64,000 nt of DNA from JAWKOK01 sp963848115 (GTDB lineage: Bacteria; Chloroflexota; Anaerolineae; Caldilineales; Caldilineaceae): the NCBI GenBank assembly GCA_963848115.1, contig CAWKCP010000007.1:682001-746000 (forward strand), given 5' to 3'. Below, one piece after another: positions 26,201-35,562 of this stretch (position 1 is its first letter; every line of letters starts with the position of its first letter). A model generated the notes under the pieces. The model made no database searches. It was not told the DNA's origin and was given only the letters and a program-made list of their open reading frames with translations. Position numbers and translations under genes: made by a program.

Positions 26201-27146
26201 AAAGCCAGATCGTCAGGAGCGCAAAGAGGGCCGTGCTGATGTTATACATGCCGATGCGGCTAAGGTTGATATCCCACCGGGAGACGGCCAGCAGCGTTGC
26301 CAACAACAGACCACCGATGCGTCCAAAGAACTCACGGCCGAGCAGATAGCCGGCCAGCACCGTGCCCATCCCCATGGCAACACTGACAAGCCGTATCGAC
26401 TGAGTCGAGACATCATACGCCTTGAACGCTGCCGCGATCAGGTAGACGTAGTGGGCGGGTGCGTGGGTGGATTGGACGTAGATGGGGCGAAAGTTGGGGT
26501 TTTCCAAGACGCGTAGCGCCTGCAGACCGTTCTCGGCCTCGTCGTACCAGGTGCCAAAGGGCAGATCGCCAATGCGATAGAGCCGCAGGAAGAGCGCAAG
26601 CCCAAGAATGAGCAGAAGCAGCAAGAGCAGTCGGCCCTGCCCAAGAATGCGCAGATCGTCTGCGTCGTGGGCGATCTGCATGACCGGAAACGTGCGATTA
26701 TTGAGCAGGTAGAGTGCGATCAGGAATGCAGCCGGACTGACGAGATAGCGCATCCAGGCTGACAGGGGTGGCATCATCGAGCCGTGGAACTGGTGCAGCG
26801 CCAGGCCCGAGAGTGCGATCGCCCCCAGGCTGAACCCGACGCCAAGCCAGAAACGGAAAGACCGACGAGCACAGAAGAGGCCAAAATAGCCGGGCAACTG
26901 GTCAGACCGTTCATGCAAGAGGCGCGGAGACCATCGGTCGAACCGGTAAAACGCCCGGAGAAAGAGCAGCAGTGCAAGTCCATACAGAAGCAACGCCTCG
27001 CCGCTGGCGCCCCCCTGCAAGCGCAACTGGCCCCACACGGCTGAGGCGATGGCCAGACTCCCGAAGAAGAAGGGCCGTAGCGTGGACCGGGGCGTCGCAG
27101 ATGACGTCGATCCTGCATACGAGTCCTGCTTCGGCAACGTGTTCAT
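26201..27146 (-). CDS. GT-C/PA14/NHL membrane protein, N-terminal part (family 39-like glycosyltransferase)
   Basis: The N-terminal 315 residues of a polyprenol-phosphate-sugar-dependent (GT39/PMT-like) glycosyltransferase. Membrane segments are seen at about 26-44, 52-65, 98-115, 135-148 and 172-190. The acidic first-loop motif appears as FGTWYDEAENGLQALRV, followed by STHAPAHYVYLIAAAF, as in GT-C enzymes that place the catalytic aspartate in the first outer loop. After LLTIWLS the frame is lost; removal of one T near 26201 restores LLRGIRRRRLSDFGLAGLSL and further membrane segments. The ATG directly follows the stop of the TIGR03663-like gene. Donor and acceptor are unknown. Confidence 0.85.
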
Positions 27147-30100
27147 CTACGGAATCACAGGGAAGACCATGACCCGGCTGTTGCCGCCGTCTGCCACAAC
27201 CAGTTCGTTGGTGGTTGGATCGGTCGCCAAACCGGTGGGTAGACTGAAGCGATCCATCTCTGTCCCATATCGACCAAATGAGGTCTTGATGGAGCCGTCT
27301 GATCCGTAGACCAACACGCGATACATGGCCGGATCCGATGCGTAGACATCGCCCGATCCGACCACCGCCAAGTAGGGTTTGTGTAGACGATCCTGGCTTT
27401 CCCAGGAGTTGACCGGCCACTCGGCGACGAACGACAGATCGGTCGAGAACTTCTGAATTCGCCGATTCCACGCATCCGCGACATAGACGCTACCATCGTT
27501 CGGATCGATGGCCACGTCCGTCGGCTCCTCGAAGCGGCCCGGAATCACGCCGCCGCCGCCAATCTGCTGTATCAGAGAACCATCCGGCCGGTAATGCAGA
27601 ATACGCTTATTTCCCGTGTCTGCGACCAGCAGATTGCCGTCCCTGTCTACAGCCAGCCCGCGCGGTCCGAAGAGTGCGTTGGCATCACCGAGTTCTCCGC
27701 TTGTTGAACTGAAGTAGCCCCATTTACGAAGCAGGTTGCCGTCAATGTCCAATGCTTGAATTCGACCATTCCACGTATCGGCCACATAGATTGTGCCGTC
27801 GTCATCCACGGCAATGCCCCACGGCTCATAGAATTGTCCGTCGCCTGCATCTCTGGGGCCATCGCCGTCCGGGTCGATACAGGTGTCCGAGTCCGCTTCG
27901 GCAAGCTGGCAATAGGAGCCGAACGCGTTCACGAGTTCGCCGGCGGCATTGAGCACGACAACACGGTGGTTGTCGGTGTCGGCAATATAGCGACGGCCAT
28001 CTGTGCCCACGGCCACCGCACGCAGGTTAAGCAACGGCATGCCGTCATAGACGCCGTCATACATCGTCTTGGCAACGTTATCGGTTTCTGGAATGCTTGA
28101 TGCTGCGCCTTCCACCGCAGCGACAGGCGCCACGCCCAGGTCCCAGATATCTGCTGCGATGTCGCGGCGCACCCACATCTCAAACTCGTGACGATTGGGC
28201 CACTTGGTCAGGTCACGCCACTCGCCGTCCCCTTCTCCACCCGGATACCGGCGATAGAAGATAATCTGGAGCAGATCCTCCATCTTCTGCGGATCACGGA
28301 GCGTCTCCACCATGCGCTGCGGTGTCCAGCCAAAATAGCCCTGATCCGGCCACCAGATCAACCGATAGCTGCGCTTGACGTAGTCACGGACCACATAGGG
28401 ATGTACAGCGTCATAGTTCTTGGGGCCAACGATGATCACGGGCGCAGACATGGAATCACTGTTTGGGCTGGACCCATAGAAGCGGGCATTCGGATAGAGA
28501 CGCATATACCAACTCATGGGCCACGATGTGTCATCATCGTAGGCGACCATCAAGTTGCGTTCGCCCACTGTCCGCTCGCTGATCAGGTCGATCTCATTGA
28601 GCGCACGTTTCACATCCGGCGTGGCATGGGCATAGACCAGGTACTCTGTCGCCATATCATAGTTGATGTAGTTGAGCATGTAGCTAAAACGGACGGTCAA
28701 CAGAAAGAGCAGAGCGACGCCGCCAAGGCCCAGCAAGCGGACGGCATTGGCCCATCCGCCGCGCATCCCCCAATAACCGATGGCGAATGTCAGACCGGCA
28801 ACGATGGCCAGCGAAACGAGCCACTCGGTGATACTGGCAATATCCTGCACCTCGCGCCCGAAGCTCGGCAGATTGCCAAAGAGCAATATCAGCCCGAAAA
28901 TGAAGGCAGGCGTGACACCGATCAGCCAGACCGCATGGGTGCGGGACGCACGACGCCAGTCGACCGCATAGATCACACGGCTTAGCATCCAGCTGCCGAA
29001 GACCACCATCGGCAGCGCGAGATGGGTCATGAGCCAAGGCATTTTTTCGCCGGCAATGGTGTATGCGCTCCACGAACCCAGAATCCACCAGATCGTGAAG
29101 GAGACGAAGTAGATCCGGTTCAGCCGGTACTGCTCCCACAGCGAGCCTCCCTCGCTCCCAGCGTCATCGTGGGCGGTCTCACCAACCACAACATCCGGAA
29201 GATCCTGGGCCGGCACAGGATCCCAATGATCATCACGGATCAGCCAGTAGACGACCCCGACAACGCCGGCCATACTCAAGAGGATGGGCAGAAACTCATA
29301 CAGGCCACCGAGCATATAGTAGTAGTACCAGGGCTGACCGCCGCGTGCGACCTCCTGTTGGGCCAGCCAATAGCCCAGACTCCCGACGATGCCCGTGGCC
29401 AAACCATCCTTTACATTGGTGAAGAAGGTGGTAAAGAAGAGAATCTGAATGGTCCAGAACAAGGCCATCACCTTGCCCCAACCGCCAAATGTCAATAGCC
29501 CGCCCGGCGCTGGATCGAGAGGAGCGTCACCGGCCGATACACTATCTACAGTAGCGGATTCGACCTCAAGTGGGCTTGCTCCCAGCTCAGATAGGGCAGG
29601 TTCATTCTCAGGATCTGCCTTTGGTCGCATGGCGAACCAGTAGTAGGCGATCATGACGGAGAGCAGCGTGACCACGCCGACAAGCAAAGTGGAGCGCAGG
29701 ATGTCAGTCCGGGATGCGTAGGCCATGGCATCCCAACCGAGAGCGAGATGACCAAACGGTGCGGTGAATGGCAGGACGAGGGTCAGCATGATGACCGCCA
29801 GATCGGCAGCGGCGTCAGTACGGATGCGACGCCAGTTCTTCGCGATCGAGGGACGAGTCAGAAAGGCGACGGTGAGGCCAAAGGCGATGACAGCGGCCAC
29901 ACCCAAAACGGCTGCCGCCACCTGGTTACGATCTTCGACATGGAGCCAGAATGAGATCGGCGTTGCTATCGCAAGGGGTGCGATGACAAGAAAGAGTTTG
30001 TAACGAACGATATGCCAGAGCGCGAGGCCCGCAAAGAATGCGCCGATCACCGCGCCGCTCATGAAGTGGTTCTCTTTGGTCACAAAGCCCATGGCCATGC

Positions 30101-30698
30101 CAAGGCCCATCACGAGGATCCACTTGAAGCGCCGCGTATCCAGATAGCGGAAGGCTGCGTAGATCCAGATCATCGTGAAAAGCGCAATGTAGATGTCGTT
30201 GCGGATGTATCGGCTGTGGAAGAGTAGACTGGGACTGATCACAATCATCAGCCCAGCCAGCAACGCGCCGACTCGCCCGATGTAACGCCGGTACAGGCGA
30301 GCCATCCAGATTACGCCGAGTCCGAAAAGCGCAGGCATGATGCGAGCAGTTGCGTCTGTGTGGCCGAAGAGGCTATAGATGAGGGCATTTGCATGGAAGA
30401 GAAATGGACCATGCATCATCGGGTTGTGGTCGTAATTTCCTGCATTGTAGAGGTAGTAGGAGTAGAGCGTGTGCAGGCTCTCGTCATGGGACATGGCGCG
30501 CGCGCCGAGGGCATAGAAACGAGTCGCAATCGCAACCATGAATAGGAGGATCCAGGCAAGGTTCTCCCAGTTCAACTTCACCATCTCGGCTAACGGCCTG
30601 TCCAGAAAGCGTTCGCCGCTCTCTCTGTCTTTGGCTGTAGACCGCTGCAAATCATCTTCTTGCACCAACTCTTCCGATGCCAGCTTGTTCTCAGTCAT
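27147..30698 (-). CDS. TIGR03663/Agl23-like membrane protein fused to NHL beta-propeller
   Basis: A very large multi-pass protein (1183 residues from the ATG at 30698). The first loop reads ARAMSHDESLHTLYSYYLYN and MMHGPFLFHANALIYSLFG, the hallmark of the TIGR03663 family (called Agl23-like in archaea), which is GT39-related. About 14 hydrophobic segments follow up to residue 715. The C-terminal 300 residues form an NHL-type propeller with repeats like LRAVAVGTDGRRYIADTDNHRVVVL and GLAVDRDGNLLVADTGNKRILHY. The ORF opens at 30842, but the first 48 residues are not family-like; AAGAAGG precedes the chosen ATG. It lies in a tandem minus-strand series of similar genes. Confidence 0.88.
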   Translation of the reverse strand: MTENKLASEELVQEDDLQRSTAKDRESGERFLDRPLAEMVKLNWENLAWILLFMVAIATRFYALGARAMSHDESLHTLYSYYLYNAGNYDHNPMMHGPFLFHANALIYSLFGHTDATARIMPALFGLGVIWMARLYRRYIGRVGALLAGLMIVISPSLLFHSRYIRNDIYIALFTMIWIYAAFRYLDTRRFKWILVMGLGMAMGFVTKENHFMSGAVIGAFFAGLALWHIVRYKLFLVIAPLAIATPISFWLHVEDRNQVAAAVLGVAAVIAFGLTVAFLTRPSIAKNWRRIRTDAAADLAVIMLTLVLPFTAPFGHLALGWDAMAYASRTDILRSTLLVGVVTLLSVMIAYYWFAMRPKADPENEPALSELGASPLEVESATVDSVSAGDAPLDPAPGGLLTFGGWGKVMALFWTIQILFFTTFFTNVKDGLATGIVGSLGYWLAQQEVARGGQPWYYYYMLGGLYEFLPILLSMAGVVGVVYWLIRDDHWDPVPAQDLPDVVVGETAHDDAGSEGGSLWEQYRLNRIYFVSFTIWWILGSWSAYTIAGEKMPWLMTHLALPMVVFGSWMLSRVIYAVDWRRASRTHAVWLIGVTPAFIFGLILLFGNLPSFGREVQDIASITEWLVSLAIVAGLTFAIGYWGMRGGWANAVRLLGLGGVALLFLLTVRFSYMLNYINYDMATEYLVYAHATPDVKRALNEIDLISERTVGERNLMVAYDDDTSWPMSWYMRLYPNARFYGSSPNSDSMSAPVIIVGPKNYDAVHPYVVRDYVKRSYRLIWWPDQGYFGWTPQRMVETLRDPQKMEDLLQIIFYRRYPGGEGDGEWRDLTKWPNRHEFEMWVRRDIAADIWDLGVAPVAAVEGAASSIPETDNVAKTMYDGVYDGMPLLNLRAVAVGTDGRRYIADTDNHRVVVLNAAGELVNAFGSYCQLAEADSDTCIDPDGDGPRDAGDGQFYEPWGIAVDDDGTIYVADTWNGRIQALDIDGNLLRKWGYFSSTSGELGDANALFGPRGLAVDRDGNLLVADTGNKRILHYRPDGSLIQQIGGGGVIPGRFEEPTDVAIDPNDGSVYVADAWNRRIQKFSTDLSFVAEWPVNSWESQDRLHKPYLAVVGSGDVYASDPAMYRVLVYGSDGSIKTSFGRYGTEMDRFSLPTGLATDPTTNELVVADGGNSRVMVFPVIP

Positions 30699-30845
30699 TG
30701 CCTTCTTCGTGCCCGTTCTACGATAATTGGTTTTGATGCCGTTTGGTAAGGATACCGCCCTACGGTACGCCGCCGGTTTGTGGCAAAAGCCAGGCTTCTC
30801 AATCAGAGCACAAACTGGCGCCAACCCACTCGCTACATCCAAATT

Positions 30846-32837
30846 CTACTCGGCCGAAGCCCACAAGATCACTGACTTCGACTCCGCGCTCCCCTTCACC
30901 TCGCGGAACAACAACCAGCGCAACAGCGGCTGGAAACGTTGTGCCCAGTACGCATTCACAGTCCCCTGAAAACGATCACCGCCGCCGTTTTGCTCCACCA
31001 GTTCCGGCACCACGACGGGCAGATCATACAGCATCGCCGGTTGCCAGGCAGTTCGTAGACCATATTCGCCGCCGAGATAGGAATCTGTCGCAGCAGCCGG
31101 GACCGAGCCGCCAACGTCGGCGGCCAGCGTGAGTGCCAGCGGCGCATACGCTCCATTGGCCTCCACATCAGGAGCCAGCACCCAGGTCAGACGCCGCATA
31201 TCACGCAGATACCACGCCAGGACCGGGTCAATTGACGCGTTCCGTTGCACCTGAACGGGAATCTCGCCGGGATCGCCGACGCGTTGAGCGCTCAGTGTGG
31301 CCACATCCATGCTCAAGAGGCGCACATCGGGATCCGTCTCTCGGGCAAAAAGGCCATCAGGTAACGTGACGTCGCTGATATGATTGAGCTGCACCAGACT
31401 GGAGAGATCGGCTGCCAGCAACAGCAACGTAATCAACAGTCCGCCAAGCCACTGGCTTTGGCGCCATCCGACCCAGACGCCGTACGCCGCAAACAGCAAC
31501 ATCAGTGCGGCGAAGATCAGCAGACAGATTGCGGCCACGCGAGATGAAAAGTCGGGCGCAGCAACCAGTATGCGCAGCCAGAATAGGGCCGCGACGACTA
31601 GAACGAATGCGACAGCAAGTGCGATTCCGGCTTCAGTCCAATCCAACCCTTTTGGATAGGCCTTAATCAAAGCACCGACAAAATGAGCTGTTGCGAACAA
31701 GAGCGCAACAGCAATCACGAGCAGAGACGATGGCGTGCGCCCCGGCACTATGAGCAACACAATACCCCAGGCCGCCCAGATCGTCAGGAAGAGCGCCCAC
31801 CGTCTGCGGGCGTCGGCAGCATCTGCCTCGTTGTCGCGGATCGTGGTCGCCTGGTCATTGATTGCCGGTCCCCAGTTTCGCCACAACAGCCACAATCCGA
31901 CAAGACCCAAGAGTAGCGCGAGTACCCCATCTGCGACGAAGCGCAGAATTACCCACGAGAACGGGTAGACCGGCGGACTGCCAAACTGCCGAACCCAGAT
32001 GCCGACACTGTTGCCAACCGCAGCCAATCCTTGGGGATTGGAGAACCAGGCGGTCGAACCGAGGAAAAGACCGACCGCAAAAAGACCCGTCAGAGCAAGC
32101 CAGTTCATCGCGGGATCATCATGCCCGGGGTCGCCCTGCGCGGGCTCGCCTGACGCCTGTTCCTGTTTCGACAAGCCCTTCAGGGCGGAGACACCAATCG
32201 GCAGCCCGTAGCAGGCAATGAAAACCAGCAGAACCGGTATCAGGCTAAATGCAAGTGCTCCGCTGGTCAGAAACAGACCGCTGGTAAACGCAAGCAGAGC
32301 CCAGGCGCGCCTCTGTTGTGTGCCTAACCGCGGCGAACGCTCTAAGTACATGAGGACGGTGAGGAGTAGTGCGAAGAGCAGTAAGCTCAACATGGGGCCA
32401 TCCGCCCGACGTGAGAATGCCACGAGCCAAGGATCGATGGCGAACAGCAGCGACAGGATCAGCGCAACCGTTCGCCCCAACCAGGGCCGCCAGAACCACG
32501 GCAACGCGACCAATCCGATCCCCGCTAGCGCCGGAATGATGCGCGCCGTCGCATCGCCGCCGCCAGCCAGCCAGAAAATCAGCACCTGCAAAGAATGGAG
32601 CAGGGCACTGGCCTGACCTTCCACCCCAGCCACGCGCGCAGAGTCAGCCAGGCCTGAAGCCTGAATCCAGGCTAACCAGGCATTGGCTGACTCCGGCGGC
32701 GAGAGAGGCTGCGCGGCCAGCCCAAAGAGGCGAACGCCTGCACCGATGGCCACAATCGCGCCGAAGAAGAGACCTTCCAGCGTGATGCCACTGCGTTTAT
32801 TTAGTTCGGATCGACTCAGATTCGCGGTTGTCATCAT
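30846..32837 (-). CDS. Glycosyltransferase family 39-like membrane protein
   Basis: A GT-C-like multi-pass protein of about 663 residues from the MMTTANLS start at 32837; the frame upstream to 33053 overlaps the preceding DUF2298 gene and is not used. The N-terminal loop reads LAAQPLSPPESANAWLAWIQ, in the place where active relatives have an acidic DE pair, here only PPES with one glutamate, so its catalytic state is uncertain. Ten or more membrane segments fill residues 25-520; a soluble extracytoplasmic tail follows. It resembles the TIGR03663 protein next to it (GDATARIIPALAGIGLV against TDATARIMPALFGLGVI), suggesting a duplicated pair. Confidence 0.8.
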   Translation of the reverse strand: MMTTANLSRSELNKRSGITLEGLFFGAIVAIGAGVRLFGLAAQPLSPPESANAWLAWIQASGLADSARVAGVEGQASALLHSLQVLIFWLAGGGDATARIIPALAGIGLVALPWFWRPWLGRTVALILSLLFAIDPWLVAFSRRADGPMLSLLLFALLLTVLMYLERSPRLGTQQRRAWALLAFTSGLFLTSGALAFSLIPVLLVFIACYGLPIGVSALKGLSKQEQASGEPAQGDPGHDDPAMNWLALTGLFAVGLFLGSTAWFSNPQGLAAVGNSVGIWVRQFGSPPVYPFSWVILRFVADGVLALLLGLVGLWLLWRNWGPAINDQATTIRDNEADAADARRRWALFLTIWAAWGIVLLIVPGRTPSSLLVIAVALLFATAHFVGALIKAYPKGLDWTEAGIALAVAFVLVVAALFWLRILVAAPDFSSRVAAICLLIFAALMLLFAAYGVWVGWRQSQWLGGLLITLLLLAADLSSLVQLNHISDVTLPDGLFARETDPDVRLLSMDVATLSAQRVGDPGEIPVQVQRNASIDPVLAWYLRDMRRLTWVLAPDVEANGAYAPLALTLAADVGGSVPAAATDSYLGGEYGLRTAWQPAMLYDLPVVVPELVEQNGGGDRFQGTVNAYWAQRFQPLLRWLLFREVKGSAESKSVILWASAE

Positions 32838-32910
32838 GTCAATATTTTTTGGTCCATCGGTGGGCCCATTAAACGGCAAGTTTCCCAACCTGCCCTGCAA
32901 ATGTCCAGAA

Positions 32911-35562
32911 TCATCTAATCGAATCACTCCCGCGTCGGCTGTATATCCGCACATCACCATCAGAGAATACCAACTCCATCGCGGTTGCAAGACGTTCTTC
33001 AGCCACCGGCGTAACGCCATACTCTCGCCGTTCATGGGGCCCGACATAGACATAGTCGATGTCCCAGAAAGTCAACGTCTGTATGATCTCATCCGCCGAG
33101 CCGGCACGATAGATCGTTTCGATAGCCTCGGCCCGTCCGGCCGCCATCTCCCCATAGGCACGCCCGCGCCACTGAGCCTCATGCCCGTCCCAACCGAGCA
33201 GCGTAGGCCGTCCGGTCATGGTGCTTATGCGGTTCGTATTCGCCCGGTAGCTCGCTCCTTTGCCTTCGAGCACCAATGCGTCGGGAGCCGTGTTCGCTCG
33301 AACCCACTTGGCCGCGGCCAGCTCAGCCGGGGCTTCCATGCCCAGATGGGCAGTGGAGTCGAAGGTAGGCGATTCGCTGCGAAAGCCGGCAGTCTTGCTG
33401 TAGACGCCCGCCACAGGATAGATAAGCCCTGCCAGCACCATCAAGAGCGCACAGACAGCGGCTGCGCCGGCCGCCACTCGTCCAAATTTGAACGGCGCTT
33501 GTCGCGGGCGCAACGCCTGCACAATAGCATAGGAGCCACTCAGCCCAAATAAGAGCCATGACTGGTAGTAGAACTTGAAGATCGTATTCATGCGCGTGCC
33601 GAAGTTGTCGCGTAGATAGACAAACTCCGGTACAAACACGAGTGCGAGCCCAAGACCCGCCAGCAGCAGCGCAAAGAACGTCGGTCGTGAAAACGAAGCC
33701 GTGCGCTTTGGGTCATTCGTGAGGCCGGTCCAGACCAAGGTTGTCACGCCGGCCAGCAATCCGCCAACCACGAGGAATGTCCAGGGTTCGCTCGTCCACC
33801 GTTGGAGAATAATCTCAGTATGGCTCGTGACACCGGCCGGCAACGGCACGCCGGCCAACAGTTCGATGCCGAAACTGCTCCGACTTGCTATGCCTGTCAG
33901 CAAGCCCAAAAAGAGCACCGGTAGGCCATAGATCAGCACCACTGCCACCAATAGGACTGTCCAGCGCGGCCGAAGGCTCTGCCATGCAGGGAGTAGCAAG
34001 GCAGTCAGCGCCAACAATGCGGCGCCAAACATCAGAAAGAACTGTGGAAAGCGGGTCGGATGGAACAGATTGGGGATGACGCCGCCCGCCTGGCTCTGGG
34101 CCGTCAGAAAATAGGGCAGGTACAACAAAATAGTGCCGGCAATCAGCGTCAGCCCCATCACAGTTGCGCCTGTGACTGCGCTTCCCCAGGGGCGAGTGCC
34201 CGCTCGACTCTTCACGGACCAAGCTACCATGAATGCTGAGACGACGACCAGCGCCCGATAGGGCGGGAAATCCCATGTATTGAAGAAAATCAGAGAGCCT
34301 GTGGCAACGACGAGGGTCAGCAGGCCGGCAAGTTCCATCGGCACGATCGTCAATATGCGCCAACCGCCGGACTTCGAGCCAGGATTGTTGGGTGTAGAAC
34401 TGCTGTCACTCTCAGCGCCCCAAGGCTGCATGAAGAGATTCTGGGCCAACCCAATGACCAGTATCACCATAGGCATGGCCAGGACATGCGGATGGTTATC
34501 GCCCAAGATATAGCTGAACATAGGAAACTCATCGATTACCTCGATGTGATTGCCCAACAGATCGAGGTCCTGTATCACGCGGCTGCTACGCCACCACCAC
34601 CAATCGAAGCCAATGTACCACTGATTGGTTACGGCGGCATTCTCGGGAAAGTTGTGTACGCCGAACCAGGTCGCCAGGCTTTCGAGCGGGTAGCCGTTGG
34701 CGTAGAGCCATTCGAAGAGAGCCTGGCCGTTGCCCATCACCGCGACCATGAGGACGGCAAGGAATCCACCGAGAACGGCAGAGTACTGCGTACTGCGTGC
34801 TACGTAACGTTCGCTTGGTGATGTGGTTTCCGCTTCAAAAGCGGCTTCAGACTGCGCAAGCAGTTCCTTTCCAGAAACCTCACGCAGCACGCAGCACGCA
34901 GCACCATTCGGCGCATCACTGTCTAGCGCCTCACCCTTCCACGCCAGCAGATTGTAGGCAACGCCGAACGTCCCCAACAGCAGCAACCCAAACCAGCTTG
35001 CTTGCCCCAGGTTGTAGGCGACTTCAGGCAGTTGGCCGGACAGGTCTGCCAATAGCGCCAGGAGCCAGTAGCCGAAGTAGTAGTAGCTGATGGCGTAGCC
35101 GGCCAGCCAGGCATCACGCGGCGGGAACTCTCCGCTGCCGGCAATGCTGTTGATGAACATCAGATCCATGGGCTGTTCGGTATGGTTGACCGCAGGGTCA
35201 TAGGCACGCACGATCGCCCAGGTCACAAAGCCGATGAGGAACAGACCTTCCACCAGCGTTATGTAGGAGAGTGAAACGGGCAGACGCCGTTGCTGCCAGA
35301 CCTGTTGCCAGATCGAGCGTCCGAGCCAATAGCTGATCACCGCGACGATGATCACAGAAAGCCAGGCGCCACCGGTGTTGTTGCTGAGCAACCCGAAGCT
35401 GTAGCCCCACCAAAAGAGGAAACCGACAAGCAGTATCCCCAGGCTCTTGCCGAAGACATAGCCCCTGTCAGGCAGATTGGCAAAAAGGCGAAGGGCAAGA
35501 GGAAGCACGGCCAGGGAAATCAGTTGCATGACCAGATACCAGGATAGGAACTGTGCAATCAT
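32911..35562 (-). CDS. DUF2298 (Chlor_Arch_YYY) membrane protein
   Basis: An 883-residue multi-pass protein of the DUF2298 family, found mainly in Chloroflexota and Archaea. The name-giving motif is visible in AISYYYFGYWLLALL, and the family motif DEFPMFSYILGDNHPHVLAMP follows about 200 residues later. At least 16 hydrophobic segments are seen, with a final extracytoplasmic domain (WVRANTAPDALVLEG to the C-terminus) containing DIDYVYVGPHERREYG. The family is related to GT-C glycosyltransferases and has no known substrate. Its ATG overlaps the stop of the upstream gene (ATGA), so the two are coupled. Residues about 225-260 form a low-complexity cytoplasmic insert. Confidence 0.92.
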   Translation of the reverse strand: MIAQFLSWYLVMQLISLAVLPLALRLFANLPDRGYVFGKSLGILLVGFLFWWGYSFGLLSNNTGGAWLSVIIVAVISYWLGRSIWQQVWQQRRLPVSLSYITLVEGLFLIGFVTWAIVRAYDPAVNHTEQPMDLMFINSIAGSGEFPPRDAWLAGYAISYYYFGYWLLALLADLSGQLPEVAYNLGQASWFGLLLLGTFGVAYNLLAWKGEALDSDAPNGAACCVLREVSGKELLAQSEAAFEAETTSPSERYVARSTQYSAVLGGFLAVLMVAVMGNGQALFEWLYANGYPLESLATWFGVHNFPENAAVTNQWYIGFDWWWWRSSRVIQDLDLLGNHIEVIDEFPMFSYILGDNHPHVLAMPMVILVIGLAQNLFMQPWGAESDSSSTPNNPGSKSGGWRILTIVPMELAGLLTLVVATGSLIFFNTWDFPPYRALVVVSAFMVAWSVKSRAGTRPWGSAVTGATVMGLTLIAGTILLYLPYFLTAQSQAGGVIPNLFHPTRFPQFFLMFGAALLALTALLLPAWQSLRPRWTVLLVAVVLIYGLPVLFLGLLTGIASRSSFGIELLAGVPLPAGVTSHTEIILQRWTSEPWTFLVVGGLLAGVTTLVWTGLTNDPKRTASFSRPTFFALLLAGLGLALVFVPEFVYLRDNFGTRMNTIFKFYYQSWLLFGLSGSYAIVQALRPRQAPFKFGRVAAGAAAVCALLMVLAGLIYPVAGVYSKTAGFRSESPTFDSTAHLGMEAPAELAAAKWVRANTAPDALVLEGKGASYRANTNRISTMTGRPTLLGWDGHEAQWRGRAYGEMAAGRAEAIETIYRAGSADEIIQTLTFWDIDYVYVGPHERREYGVTPVAEERLATAMELVFSDGDVRIYSRRGSDSIR

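Noticed and set aside
28188..28985. Plus-strand ORF of 265 codons inside the TIGR03663 gene
   Set aside because: Antisense shadow of a conserved membrane protein.
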